Assembly: GCF_020536995.1 (NCBI RefSeq)
Contig: NC_068356.1
Span: forward strand, 25,359,236 to 25,423,235
Source of the DNA: Dreissena polymorpha
Taxonomy: Eukaryota > Mollusca > Bivalvia > Myida > Dreissenidae
Length of the DNA: 64,000 nucleotides
Direction: 5' to 3'
Positions within the stretch are counted from its first letter, which is position 1; each line of letters begins with the position of its first letter. The notes under the pieces are model-generated. The model saw only the letters and a program-made list of their open reading frames with translations, was not told the origin of the DNA and did not search any database. This document shows, one piece after another, positions 1-12,272 of this stretch. The translations under genes and the position numbers were made by a program.

Positions 1-905
1 AAATATATCTTTTTTATCTGATATTAACTGACTGGCCCGGGATTTGAACACCTGAAACAGTATCACCAGTTATTTCAGCAGGCGGTATGCACATATTTGT
101 TCTTTTTTAGCTCAACTGAGCACAGCCTGCTCATAATGATCTTTTGTGATTGCCTTTATCCGTCGTCGTTCGTCAACATTTGCCTTGTAAACCTTAAAAG
201 GAGATGAATGTTGAATTTCTAGAATATATTCTCATACTCATTTACTTCCTCATAACCGACTTTGATATATTATAACACTTCAACATTTTGAATTTAATTA
301 AGCAAAAACTTCATGAATTTCAAAATTTTCATAAACATTCCGTCTATTGAAAAATACAGTTGTTTTCGGTTTCTATAGCTGTTCTTGCAAAAGCAAGCGG
401 TAACTAGCCATCCAAAGATGTTGAGAAGCTTATCTCGTGATCTCAAAGCCGGACTACAATTTGTGGAAAAAGAACTTTCGTTTCCTTTTGCTGATTGTGC
501 TCGTTTTTATATTATTGTCCTCGCATTACTTTTACGCAAAGATTAGTTTTGTTGCAAAGGGTCATACTTTTCTATTAAAAAAAACAACAATACAAAAACA
601 CACGCGCGCACGCACACACACACAAACTACTTATGACGCATATATTTATCTATCTGCCGAAACAACAAATCCTTTCTTTTCACAAAAAAATGTCAACAGC
701 CCTTGCTTCACGTTTAAACTACCCAATAGAACGATCAAGGCCACCACAGCCCTCTTGTTTCAAATTTGCTGGCCCTTGGTCTTTATCAATTAACAATGCT
801 ATCAACATTTGTTAATACTGTTTCAAGTAATATTGCTAAATTTCAAGAACTAATGACTAATGTTGTATGTGAATCAGCGAGCACCATTGTTTGCTCCAGG
901 CTTAT
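1..905. other. Intergenic, no gene recognised
   Basis: AT-rich sequence with stop codons throughout all frames. Two short open frames (around 437-815) have no recognisable domain and overlap a small CA/CG microsatellite at 598-626. Nothing else is supported here. Confidence 0.6.
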
Positions 906-1390
906 ACAAGGTGCCTGTACCACGTGACTTTTTCGGCTATGTGTGGGACAATCAGATGTCAACAAACCATCGTTTCAGGTACGTTTCTGATCATTTCTTC
1001 ATTAATTCAACACCATTTTCAAAAAAAAAAAAAAAAAAAAAAAACAAAGACGAGAGCCCGGTCATTGTCAAAAAACACAACTGTGTTCAGTTTGCGCAAA
1101 ATTAATTAAGTATTTTTTCCAAAAAGTGCAACCGCGTGTTTGAAAACACACAAAGAGAAATGCTATGTGTGTTATATTTGTAATTCAATCAACAAAAACG
1201 TTCATTATAATATTGTTGAAATTTAAAAAAAGAGGGCGGACATTGTAATTCTTCATAAGGAAGCTACATATATTGTATGTTTGCGCATATACATCTGATT
1301 CAGAGTCTGTGTATAAAATGCAATAATGCTATGTGTGGGACACATTTTTGAAATGCTATGTGTGGTATGCAAGAATTTTCCCGTCAGTTC
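906..1390 (+). repeat. Left TIR of the 3-kb element
   Basis: Pairs with 3446-3919 in inverted orientation. Contains GCTATGTGTGG-like motifs near 938, 1161, 1328 and 1358. It also contains an A-homopolymer of about 24 bases that is much shorter in the right copy. Confidence 0.75.
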
Positions 1391-1764
1391 TGCATTTAAT
1401 CTGAACACAGTTTTGTAAGAATCTAAAACATAAACTTCAGTTTGTACTGCAAATATATCAAATTAACCAAATGTTACATGATGAAATACTGAAGCAATTG
1501 TGTAATGTTTAAACAATTTATGTTTAATTGAACATAAATTTTAAATAAAATACACTGCGTAATTGTTATCCAACCAATGGTCTTTTTTAACAAACACGTT
1601 ATGTTGAACTATAATATTTTCTTTTTTTTACTTATTGTCTTTAAATAAATATCATGATTGATATTTCTGCCTGATTATTGAATTCGGTCCTTTTTTTATA
1701 AATGAATGAAAAAGAAAGTAAAAGCACTTGCTTTAAAATGGGTTTTACTTCTGTTGTTTTTCAG

Positions 1765-1983
1765 ACATGACAAGGATTAGTCGAAGGATTTGTAACGCTT
1801 TAAGGCGCGAAGCTGTGTTAGAATTAGATGAACACCATCAAACCACACGGAAGATGTTATGCGGCAAGTTAATGATCAAAACCACAGTGACAGAGACGGA
1901 CCCAGCATCATTCTGTGATGTTTACGGAAAGCTATTTCAACTAACTATGCAAACATACCATTTAATATGCATTTTAGCATAAT
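1765..1983 (+). CDS. Exon-like open frame inside the TIR element, unknown protein
   Basis: A good splice acceptor (a T-rich tract, then TTTTTCAG ending at 1763) precedes an open frame that reads MTRISRRICNALRREAVLEL and ends at a TAA at 1980-1982. About 71 residues, basic at the start, with normal codon variety rather than simple-sequence bias. AATAAA-like signals follow near 2088. It looks like a terminal exon, either of a captured host gene or of a degraded transposon gene. No family recognised; the composition and the acceptor are the only support. Confidence 0.3.
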
Positions 1984-3164
1984 CAAAACAAAGTGTCTTT
2001 ATTGATATTTGTGTATATTTATGTGTTTTGTATCTATGTTATTAATGAAATTGATTAGATGAATATAAAATCTGAGCATATATGTTAATAAAACAATTGT
2101 TTCATAACAAATGACAATATAAATCCAATGATGATTGTTTGTGGTCTATTAAGTTCATTTAGTTTCCAATATCATCTCCATATGAATATCTTAAGTATAT
2201 CAAAATAAACACTTAATTAATAATAACATTGCTTTATAACCAGCATGCACATGTTACAATAGAAATTAAAGCAACAAGTGCATAAAGAAGTACATCAGTA
2301 TTCGCAAAGTAACCAATCTTGCTATACAAACATATAATTAACACGTAACAAATGATCATCGCAAAAAGTCTTGGCTTTGGGGGTTTATAATACCAACAAA
2401 CACATTTAATTGTATTAATACTTCATGAACTCAATTTCAAATGAAATCTGAATAACTGAAAATGGTGTAAGATGTTTAATGAAAATACTCATTCGACCAG
2501 GTCATGAAAGGGGCTGCAAGATCTTGTTACCACCGCACCAAGTAATAAACAATACATGTTGTTCAATTTGTTGAATTGTCAAATGTGTATTTAATGTTTA
2601 CTTTGATTGTTTTTTTTTCACTGCAATACTTGCACCATCTGGTAACAAAACATACAGTCTTTTAAACTTTTGAACATTAACTATATATGACAAATTTTAA
2701 TTGATCAAGATATCTGTACGTCTCTTGAAGGTGCTTCCAAAAATACTTTAATCTCCCTGAAAAGAACAAAATACACAGGAAATAAACTGTAAAACTTAAA
2801 AAATAAATAAATAATTGTCATGCGTGATATATAAGATAGCTCAATAGGATTTAGATACGAATACATGATTTTACAGAAAGAAAAGTTATTCATCCTTATA
2901 TCTATTTGTTTAAATTATGCTGTATTATCTCTTTATGCTTATTTAATAACTCTCGTTACGGTCTAATATGTTTACACATTCCTGATAAAAAGCACACAAC
3001 CATAAGTTCAATAACACTTTTTGTAATTTTGTTACAATTATATTCACATGACATCTTGCAGAAACAATCCTTACGATTTTGTGTGGTAAACAAGTGCCTT
3101 AGTTGGAAGTAACAATTCACTGAAAATTTAACATTTTGTAACAATCAATTTTATAGAAACTCAC

Positions 3165-3282
3165 AAGGTAAGGCATGCTGCAACAGAAATATTTTTCATC
3201 CCGTGCGTGGGTGGCTTTGTGTTTGGAGATTCCCGACCGTGTTTTGACCTCTCTTCCACACTGTCCCCAAACAAATGGCATT
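3165..3282 (-). CDS. Possible internal exon on minus strand inside the TIR element
   Basis: On the minus strand an acceptor TACTTGTAG is followed by an open stretch that reads CHLFGDSVEERSKHGRESP and continues to a strong donor (CTT then GTGAGT). The whole stretch is open and GC-richer than its surroundings. No domain recognised. It could be a captured exon or chance. Confidence 0.22.
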
Positions 3283-3445
3283 CTACAAGTAAAAAGTATG
3301 AAAATAAATTATCGACAATCCTGATAATTTTGAGTAACATCAACGTCGTGATTATCATATTTTAAGCACGCAAAACAGTACCAACAATGTTTTATTTACC
3401 AACTTTTGTTATTTAGACAGACTTAAAATAGTATTGATGTTTATG

Positions 3446-3919
3446 TCAATCTTTCGATTCTTTAGTTTGTATACCACACATAGCATTTCTAAAACGTGTC
3501 CCACACATAGCATTATTGCATTTTTAAGCACATACTCCGAAACAGAAGTATTTGTGCAAACATACAATTTATGTAGCTTTCTATGAAGAATTACAATGTC
3601 CGCCCTTTTTTTAAACCTTCGACAATATAATAATTAACGTTTTTGTTGATTAAATAAAAACTATACCACACATAGCATTTCAATTCGTGTCTTTTCAATC
3701 GCGCGGTAGCACTTTTTGGGAAAAAATACTAAATTAATTTCGCGCAAACTTAACACAGTTGTGTATTTTGACAATGACTGGGCTCTCGTCTTTGTTTTTT
3801 TTTTAAATTTGTTTTGAATTAATGAAGAAATTTTCAAAAACGTTACCTGAAGCGATGTTTTGTTGACATCCGATTGTCCCACACATAGCCGAAAAAGTCA
3901 TGTGGTACAGGTAGCTTGT
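3446..3919 (-). repeat. Right TIR of the 3-kb element
   Basis: Inverted counterpart of 906-1390. The motif appears as CCACACATAGC near 3475, 3500, 3665 and 3880. Aligned stretches are recognisable along most of the length, with small indels. Confidence 0.75.
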
Positions 3920-4625
3920 TATAATGATCAGATTGATGTTTTTTTCGATCTGAAGTTATTATCATTTTGTTGTTGAAAGAAGTATATAGTAAACAAGTGT
4001 TTTGATCATAAATGATCATGAGAATATCCTTTTGTCTCTTTATAGCATTTATATAACAGCCAGTTACTCCGGCGTAATAACGTGCACGCAGTAATAACAG
4101 TCAGTATGTTCATTACGACGTGTATACAACATTGTGTTATAAAATGCAATGTAGTAATCCAAAAAAATCATCAAAATATCACAGTCAATGACAATATTCA
4201 ATGGAAATACCTAGTACTTGTATAGTCTTAAATAAATACAGCCACGAAATTAGGTAAAAACGAAAATTAACAATTTAAATACAATTAAAATGAGATTAAC
4301 TGATTGAATTAATATACCGTATGCTCATGCACTATGACTAGTTTGGATAACACAAATATTGGTTAATATCAAGAAGTAATCTCATGTGTTTAAGCTTATT
4401 TATTAATTATAACAGTTTGGGATTACACACACGAGGAGCTTTCAACAGCATAGCACATCTCTCGATATCTGCTGCAGACGAACAATTCAACGTGCAGTAC
4501 ATTTAATTATTCATCTTATTATGCTGTCTGCTACCGCATTCAGGGAATATACACCGGATGCTGGAAATCAATCTCCACGCAGAGTTGTCGTTCCACTATG
4601 CCATCACAAGAAAACCCTACCAGCT

Positions 4626-5057
4626 TCAGAGGGGGTAATAACGAGACAAACAAGATGGCGACGTCCATGCCGAGGCAGGTGTTTACGTCGTTTTATACCC
4701 TGTATTACTTGTATTATTATTTTTTATTCCGCTCACTTTCCAGCCATATTAGGAAGAAAGTTACTGGCCTTTATGTCAAAGTAATATTCGCTCTATATTT
4801 CGACTTAACTCGGTGCAAAATTTCTTAGCGGGATGACCTAATTAAGGCTCCACTAAGAAAATTTTCGGGGAGTAAAGTCGAGATATAAAGCGACTTTAAA
4901 TACGAAATAAACGCTAATCACCGTTTTACTGATATGGCTGGAAAGTGAGCGTCGTTTAAAAAAATAAACAGAAGTAATAAAGGCTATAAAACGGCGAAAA
5001 ATAACCGTCTCGGTATGGACGTCACCATCTTGACTATCACGTGATTACCCCTCTGGA
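4626..5057. mobile_element. Foldback MITE, ~430 bp
   Basis: The left half (from CAGAGGGGGTAAT) and right half (to ATTACCCCTCTGG) are inverted copies with the centre near 4840. Shared blocks include the AAGATGG(C/T)GACGTCCAT block, a CGTTTTATA block and CGCTCACTTTCCAGCCATAT. The whole unit would fold into one long hairpin. There is no coding capacity. A short non-autonomous DNA element is the best description; superfamily not assigned. Confidence 0.75.
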
Positions 5058-5150
5058 TTTGGAAGGATATTTTTCTAAAGTATTATAGAAAAGTAGAATC
5101 ATTTTCTTTATGATTTGAAAATAGTGCATACATATAGGAACATAATAAAA
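5058..5150. other. Short spacer between two repeats
   Basis: AT-rich sequence with no feature seen. Confidence 0.4.
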
Positions 5151-8100
5151 CAAGAGGGCCATGATGGCCCTGTATCGCTCCACTGTTTTTTCTTTGCGAA
5201 AAAAACGTGTAATACGCATGGGTTGAAATGTACACAAGCATGTGACTTTCTCTTTCTATCCCTCGTCCCACTTGGCGCTTAAAGTTGGAAGGGTGAACAT
5301 TTTTATATATGGAAAAAGTTACTACCGTGTTAACTAAACAGACAAAAAAGCCCGGGAATTGTTGCACAGGTCCTTAGCTCATAACGTAGGTACATTTATC
5401 TCTCCAAAAGATATTGTCTTTCTTTCTATTTCACATATTTTTAGATGCTGAAGATCAAATCTACGCATTTGATTTGAAACAGATTCACAAGACCCATAGG
5501 AATCACAATGCCTTAACCCTTTACCAAACAACACATTTTTGACTTTCCTAATTTGAAAGAGGTTGCAGACGTCAATTGAATTAAAATGGAATATGAAGGA
5601 AATGATCAGGTAGGGTAGAAATAATTGTGATAAAAGGAGAAATTGCTCATCAACCCACACATCCATAAGACCAACAGGCCTGAGAATATTTTGATAATAT
5701 AAAGAATATTTCTTTATATTTATAAATGTATTTAATTAAGTAATACACTTGACTTCTAAGATCAATTCATAACTTATATTAAGAAAATTATAAAATGGTC
5801 AGAATATATATGGATTGTTGAGCAATTGACAATCATTTCAACAATTCATGATCAGTCACGATTCACAAATGGAACAATGAATCATTAGTTATTAGAAAGC
5901 AGCATATACGATAGTTAAGAACATTGCACTTCATTAATTTCAACACCTTCTCTTGGATACAAAGTTTGAGTTTACCGTGCAGTATCATATATTGACTTTC
6001 CTTGAAATAATTATGTTCATGGAAGTTGTGTTTTTAAAATCAATTATATATTATTAAACTGGTTTTAACACTACAAAAAAAGACATGAAATTAACATGTC
6101 ATCCAAAATATTTTCATCCGGATATATGGTCACTTTCGACATATTTAAATATAACCCGACTTTTTTCAGTTTATAAGAAAAACATTCATAACACATGTTC
6201 TTACTTCAATGCCTTTGTAAGCAGTCACCATCTGACCTTAAATGGCACTAAATGACAGGGTTTTATCTCATGTTTACAAGATGTTGATGTTGTTGTTGGT
6301 CACAGCCAAACGGCCGCAGTAATCTCCACTGGTAAACGTCATATGTTCAGTTTTGTGACCCCTGGGGCCGGATCAAATTTGAGCCCAGAGGAATAATTTG
6401 AACAAATTTGGTAGAGGACTATAAGATATCACTTCATACCAAATTTAGTAGTCCTAGGCTCTATAATTAAGAACAAGAAGATTTTTAAAGTTTGCACAAA
6501 ATAGGCCTTATTTAAGCATATGTTCATTTTTGTGACCCCTGGGGCAAGGTCAAATTTGTTCCTAGGGGCATAATTTGAACAAACTAAGTAGAGAACTATT
6601 AGATGTCACTACCTACCGAATTTGGTAGAAATAGGCCCAATGGTTATGGACAAGAAGATTTTTATAGTTTGCACAAAATGGGCCCAATATAAGCATATGT
6701 TCAATTTTGTGACCCCTGGGGAACGGTCAAATTTGATCCCAGGGGCTTAATTTGAACAAACTTGGTAGAGGACTATAAGATGTCATTACATACCAAATTT
6801 GATAGCCCTATGCCATACAGTTATGGACAAGAAGATTTTTAAAGTTTGCACAAAATAGGCCTTATATAAGAAAATTTTCGATTTTTTGACCCCCCCAGGG
6901 CAGGGTCAAATTTGACCCCAGGGGCATAATTTGAACAAACTTGGTAGAGGACTATTAGATGTCACTACATACCAAATTTGGTAGCCCTAGGCCCAATGGT
7001 TATGGACAAGAAGATTTTTAAAGTTTGCACAAAATAGGCCTTATATAAGCAAATTTTCAATTATTTACCCCCGGGGCAGGGTCAAATTTGACCCCACGGG
7101 CATAATTTGAACAAACTTGGTAGACGACTATAAGATGTCACTACATACCAAATTAGGTAGCCCTTGGCCCAATGGTTCTGGACAAGAAAATTTTTAAAGT
7201 TTTCACAAAATAGGCCTTATATAAGCAAATGTTCAATTTTTTGACCCCCCGGGGCAGGGTCAAATTTAACCCCAGGGGCATGATTTGAACAAACTTGATA
7301 GAGGACTATAAGATGTAACTACATACAAAATTTGGTAGCCCTAGGCCCAATGGTTATGGACAAGAAGATTTTTAAAGTTTGCACAAAATAGGCCTTATAT
7401 AAGCAAATTTTCAATTTTTTATCCCCCCGGGGCAGGGTCAAATTTGACCCCACAGGCATAATTTGTACAAACTTGGTAGAGGACTATAAGATGTCACTAC
7501 ATAGCAAATTTGGTAGCCCTAGGCTCAATGGTTATGGACAAGAAGATTTTTAAAGTTTGCACCAAATAGGCCTTATATAAGCAAATTTTCAATTTTTTAA
7601 CCCCCAGGGTCAGGGTCAAATTTGACACCAGGGGCATAATTTGAATAAACTTGGTAGAGGACTATAAGATGTCACTACATGGCAAGTTTGGTAGCCCTAG
7701 GCACAATGGTTATGGACAAGAAGATTTTTAAAGTTTGCACAAAATAGGCCTTATATAAGCAAATTTTCAATTTTTTACCACCCCCGGGGCAGGGTCAAAT
7801 TTGACCCCAGGGGCATAATTTGAACAAACTTGGTAGAGGACAATAAGATGTCACTACATACCGAATTTAGTAGCCCTATGCCATAGGGTTATGGACAAGA
7901 AGATTTTTAAAGTTTGCACAAATAGGCCTTATATTAGCAAATTTTCAATGTTTTGACCCCCCGGGGCAGGGTAAAATTTAACCCCAGGGGCATAATTTGA
8001 ACAAACTTTGTAGAGGACTATAAGATGTCACTACATAGCAAATTTGGTAGCCCTAGGCCCAATGGTTACGGACAAGAAGATTTTTAAAGTTTGCACAAAA

Positions 8101-8399
8101 TAGGCCTTATATAAGCAAATTTTCAATTTTTTTGACCCCTCGGGGCAGGGTCAAATTTGACCCCAGGGACATAATTTGAACAAATTTGACCCCAGGGACA
8201 TAATTTGAACAAATTTGAAAGAGGTTCACCACAGGAACATTCCTGAGAAAATTCATCAGGTTTGGACGAGTAGTTTAGGAGAAGATGTTTAAAGAAAAAG
8301 TTAACGCACGCACGCAAGGACGCACGCACGCACGCACACACGACGGACACAGGACCATGAGATAAGCCCCGCTGGCCTTTGGCCAGAGGAGCAAACTAA
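5151..8399 (+). mobile_element. Pearl/Helentron-like non-autonomous element with tandem core
   Basis: The head is CAAGAGGGCCATGATGGCCC, which has a 7-bp inverted repeat (GGGCCAT/ATGGCCC). A tandem array of ~178-bp units fills 6343-8217, an (ACGC)n microsatellite follows at 8307-8340, and the tail carries a perfect hairpin CTGGCCTTTGGCCAG (8372-8386) about 10 bp before CTAA and an A-run. Hairpins near the ends, minisatellite core, microsatellite and no coding sequence match what is described for bivalve pearl elements and Helentron-associated INEs. The family assignment is inference. The stretch 5190-6340 carries no recognisable feature and may be partly foreign. Confidence 0.55.
6343..8217 (+). 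repeat. Tandem array, about 11 units of ~178 bp
   Basis: Units start near 6356, 6532, 6709, 6886, 7067, 7244, 7422, 7601, 7779, 7956 and 8136, each beginning with a GACCCC-(T/C)GGGG block and containing GGTAGAGGACTATAAGATGT and AAGAAGATTTTTAAAGTTTG. Units differ by point changes, and a ~30-bp piece is duplicated in the last one (8156-8217). Later units resemble each other more than the first three. Confidence 0.93.
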
Positions 8400-9207
8400 A
8401 AAAAAAAACAGGAAAATTATTGTACCACGTGGCTCGGCTATCTCACGTGGTTGGCTATATGACGGAAGGGATGTGATTCAGCTATGGTGGCTGCAGTCAA
8501 ATCTGTGCGCGGAGGTTTGCTGGAGATAGGAGTCGCGTAGTCTGTCAACAGACTGATAATAATATTTTTTCTTTTCTAATTTCACAATTACTTCTTGAGA
8601 TGAAGGAGAGAGTTATCTCTATAAAAATGATAATGCAGGGCTGTAAACAGTCTAAGGAGTCACGCATCACAATGGCTACAAACATATTGAAGAGGAGTGA
8701 TCGAAACAACACGATGATTAATATTTTGGACCAATCAAACTTCGTCAACACTTGTATAGTGATTTGTTAGGATAATTATAATAATAAGATATTTAATTAA
8801 TCGAAACGAATAAATTTGAAACTAATCTTATTCGATTAATTTCATAGGGATTAAAGCAATTTCATTTTAGACAGTATATGCTTACTAACATTGAGTTTGA
8901 ATAAACGTTGTCACGACTTGTAGTGAACCAGTTTATTATTGTCGTCTTACCTTGTTCCCCACTTACGACCGGAAAACATCAACATGATGTATAACAAAAT
9001 GCGAAAAACGTATTTTCAGAGGAGAAAAGCGTATTTTTAGCGGAGAAGAATAGTTTATTTGTTTTTTGAGTTTTTATACATATGATATAACATGTCACTT
9101 TTAATATAATGAAATAGAGTCACGAAAATATATAACACGTTGCAAAAAAGATTTGCATAGGCTATAGGCTGTTAAAACTTATACGTATTAGCGATCAGCG
9201 TCTTTTT
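8400..9207. other. No gene recognised
   Basis: AT-rich sequence with a small inverted pair around 8790-8845 (ATTAATCGAA / TTCGATTAAT). Nothing else is supported. Confidence 0.5.
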
Positions 9208-9435
9208 TATCCCCCGCCATAGGCGGAGGGATATTGTTTTGGTGTTGTCCGTCCTTCCGTCCTTCCGTCTGTCCGTCCGGCACTTTACTGTCCGGAGCCA
9301 TATTTTGGAAGTGCTTTGGTAGATTTCATTGAAACTTGGTATGAGTTATGGCCCTTTGTATTTTGAAAAAAAAAATGCTTTTTTGTGTGTGTCCGGAGCC
9401 ATATCTTGTGTCCAGAAGTATAATGGCGGGGGATA
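9208..9435. mobile_element. Short MITE, 13-bp TIRs
   Basis: Ends are TATCCCCCGCCAT (9208-9220) and ATGGCGGGGGATA (9423-9435), perfect inverted copies. Inside is a CCGTCCTTCCGTC-type degenerate microsatellite and the phrase TGTCCGGAGCCATAT twice. About 228 bp, non-coding. I recognise the head as a common bivalve repeat from memory only. Confidence 0.7.
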
Positions 9436-9736
9436 TCAATTCAACGAATTTGTTTGTTGTCTGTAATTTTCACATTGGTCAGTTGATCACTGGAGTTAAT
9501 TCATTCTCGGACTTACTCGAGTCCTTATTTCTTAGGAAGAACGATACTTCAGATTTGAAGAAGAAAGTGAACACACTGGTGTTATTAGTGTGTGTGTGTT
9601 TTTCTTTTCGCAAGACAACTTAATAGAAGCCCTGTCTTATCCATTTTTGCTTGGTTATGGGAAAGCAAAAATGCCCACTTATTTAAAATTTAATACATGT
9701 AGATAATAATTCTAAGCATTGTTTGTCTCTCTGCAG

Positions 9737-10039
9737 TATCCCCGAATCTAGAGTTGTATCCCATCGAGAACGTACGGAAGTTCAGTCATGTCGCCCTGGA
9801 CGGACAACAGCACGCCGAAGTGCAGACAGATAGACTTGCCGTGCACGTGTCACGTTACCTGTACACACAAGAGGACATCGAGGTAATGTACGCACGTGCG
9901 CCTGATGAAGCGGGACCAAGTGGATGGAAACGACTCTTGGCGTCCTTGAAGTGCAGCAAAGCATTCGGATTCAGACTTCTGTTTTACCTATTTCTGGTAA
10001 TATCTGTGTTGAGAGAATACTCTTTGGGGAAGTTTTTAG
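9737..10039 (+). CDS. SLC26-type anion transporter, N-terminal exon
   Basis: Acceptor CTCTGCAG ends at 9736, and donor GTAAGT begins at 10040. The exon reads from phase 2 (…SPNLELYPIENVRKF) to GKFL plus one base. It encodes the cytoplasmic N-terminus of an SLC26 protein and the approach to the first membrane helix (FRLLFYLFLVISVLREYSLG). The last base G joins GT of the next exon to give Gly-Asp-Val-Ile-Ser-Gly, the usual SLC26 junction into TM1. Upstream exons with the start codon were not found between 1 and 9736, so the 5' end of the gene is either unrecognised or outside the window. SLC26 proteins exchange sulfate, chloride, bicarbonate or oxalate across the plasma membrane; which of these applies here cannot be read from sequence. 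Confidence 0.8.
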
Positions 10040-11394
10040 GTAAGTGCAAAAGCTCAGCCATGTTAAATAAGAAAATAAATGTACACATACCAGCCAGGGT
10101 TTATTTGTACTGTAATATAATTTACCAATATTGCACGTAGATAATATATAAGAATACCCACTTAAGTATACAAAAAAGAAAAGTACTATTATTGACTTCG
10201 AAATATCGTGTTTCATGTTATACATTAATGACAAAAATATAAAAGCGATTTGATTAAGCACTTACGTGATTAAAAAATCGCAAGAACATTTGCTGCTGTG
10301 CTTCTACTACTGACGTTACTGTAGTGAATCGAAATTGTCGACAACAAACTCTCCTCTTGTTCTTAACCATCATCACACTTATTATATGTATGTATATGTT
10401 TTAATAAACCACCTTCAACTTGAAACAACTTTCATACGATGATTAAACGCAGAGAAAATTAAGCCATCAAATCAATTCTAAACAAACATGGATCATGCGG
10501 CCAAAAATATTGACCTGGAATTTCCGTGCTGAACGTTTTGCAAGTATTTTCTTATGGTCAGCTTTACTGCTTATTGTTGATTCAAATTGAGGCGCAATGT
10601 GGGTTGCATATTGTATAACTTTTAGGTCTGTGATGAATTAAAACCTTAAAAATGTCTCGAGAAGCGAGTCCAGAAGACTTAAACAGTCTTTTCCTATCTT
10701 TATCGCGGACTCGATTCAGTTAGGTTTGAGTTGGCGTCGCAATGGTACATGACGTGTTCTCTCCTCCTGAAGGATAAATTAGGTAGAATTTATAAAATAA
10801 AACAAAGTACAAATTTTGAATGAAGTATTATTGATAATAATGAAAATGCGGTGTCAAGCCGTGTCTGTATTTCGTAGTTAATTAACAGTTCCATCTGCCT
10901 CTTATAAAAAAAAAAAAATCAAAATATTAAAATTATGGACCTGTCCACGTGAACTTGAGGCAAGTGTCAATTTTGAGCAAATGTAGGTCAATTTTATTCC
11001 GGGTATTCGCACAAGATATAATTCATATCCAAATAAACCAATTCATGTTTGCCTAATGGTCGACAATTTTTAAGATTATTCATGTCTATTTTCCTTGCCC
11101 CCCCCTCCCCCCCCCCCTAACAACAAAAAATACATACATACAATAAATAGCAAATAGATATAATCTGACAAGGTCACTCCGCCCTCAAATAAATCAGACG
11201 TGCAGCGCATGTAGTGCTACTTTTAATTAAGTGGTAAATTCATTGCTTGGTAAAGTTTGTCCATAGTAACAGTATGCTGAACCATTACAATAGTAGTGCT
11301 AAGCGTCACGCAACCTCATTATTTCAGTATCTGTTATGCAAATTAAATAATTAGCTGCGTGCTTACTAGTATATTAATTTTGAACTAATTTGAC
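10040..11394 (+). other. SLC26 intron, first part (no element recognised)
   Basis: Starts with donor GTAAGTG. It contains a C-rich run at about 11098-11118 and otherwise unremarkable AT-rich sequence up to the left end of the inserted 12-kb element. Confidence 0.6.
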
Positions 11395-11469
11395 ACCCGA
11401 TACGACTCTAGTTAGTCTGTTCAACAGGCCTTAGGTTAACGGAGTTAGCCTGTACGGACAGGCAATGGT

Positions 11470-12272
11470 ATTCTATCTATCTCTATCTCTCGGTTAATGT
11501 GCTGGGCCCCTCTGGGACATTGTCGCACAATTGTGAACTATGTACACGTGTGAAGGGAAGAACAATGGTTAAAAGCCGGATAAAAACATTTTGCTCCAGA
11601 GTTATATGCACAGCTCCCCCATCCTAGTCTTAAAGACATATATGGACGGGGAAATGACCACCTGTTCTGGGAGACCATTCCAGAGGCGTATTCCAGTTGG
11701 GAAGAAGGAATACTGGAAGGCATTGACTGTCGTGAATGGCACTATGAAGCGGTGTGCATGGCCTCTGGTGTGCACTCCTGCTGGTATGAGTACGCTTCTG
11801 GAATCGATGTCCACCAGGTTGTTTACGATCCTGTACATCATGACCACTTTTGCCGCTTGTCGTCTGTATTCAAGCGTTGGCCAACCGAGCTTGTCCATCA
11901 TTGCAGTGACACTGCTGGTGTATCGGTAGTCGCCTGTGCAGAAGCGGGCATTTCTTCGTTGGACAGACTCCAATTTGTTGATGTTGGATCGGGTTTTGGG
12001 ATCCCAAACAGATGCCGCATACTCAAGCTGGGGTCTTACAAGTGATGTGTATGCCTTTGCCTTGATGTCTGTAGGGCAGGTTGCCAGATTCCTACGAAGG
12101 AAGGCTGATGTTGAGTTTGCCTTTTTAGCGGTGATGTCTATATGGCTGTTCCACGTGAGTTTACTGTCTATGGTCACACCAAGGTATTTGGCTTTATCTG
12201 TCTGTTTAAGTGTTTGGCCATGGATGTTGTATGAGCCAGGTGTGATGTTCCGCTTGTTGGTTATACGGATCA
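11470..12272 (-). mobile_element. 5'-truncated jockey-superfamily LINE fragment inserted in the left TIR
   Basis: The minus strand encodes the C-terminal part of a LINE reverse-transcriptase ORF and ends at a short (GATA)n-type tail at 11471-11492, as LINEs of this group often do. Both junctions are defined by the interrupted TIR. Only the last ~800 bp of the element is present. Confidence 0.8.
11602..12271 (-). pseudogene. LINE ORF2 C-terminal fragment
   Basis: About 220 residues of the thumb and post-RT region of a jockey-type polymerase. Landmarks are KYLGVTIDSKLTWNSHI, LVRPQLEYAASVWDP and the closing block IRLWNGLPEQVV. The catalytic palm motifs and endonuclease are absent because the copy is 5'-truncated. 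The frame is open for its whole length, so insertion was probably not ancient. Non-functional as it stands. Confidence 0.85.

Larger units (their letters stand above)
906..3919. mobile_element. 3.0-kb DNA element with ~480-bp terminal inverted repeats
   Basis: The two ends are inverted copies of each other: the left end begins ACAAGGTGCCTGTACCAC and the right end, read on the minus strand, begins ACAAGCTACCTGTACCAC. Similarity continues inward for about 480 bp with scattered substitutions and a longer A-run on the left (1021-1044). Each terminus contains four copies of a GCTATGTGTGG-type motif. The inside has no recognisable transposase, only two exon-like stretches (1765-1983 on plus, 3165-3282 on minus). 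Long TIRs, repeated subterminal motifs and no transposase fit a non-autonomous cut-and-paste element. I cannot assign a superfamily and no target-site duplication is clear. Confidence 0.75.

Noticed and set aside
6343-8217. Regularly spaced repeats that could suggest a CRISPR array
   Set aside because: Units are ~178 bp, directly abutting without unique spacers, in an animal genome; a minisatellite core of a mobile element explains them.
9348-9623. 91-codon open frame just upstream of the first SLC26 exon, considered as a 5' exon
   Set aside because: It starts inside the TATCCCCCGCCAT MITE, has no SLC26-like sequence and no donor in a compatible phase.
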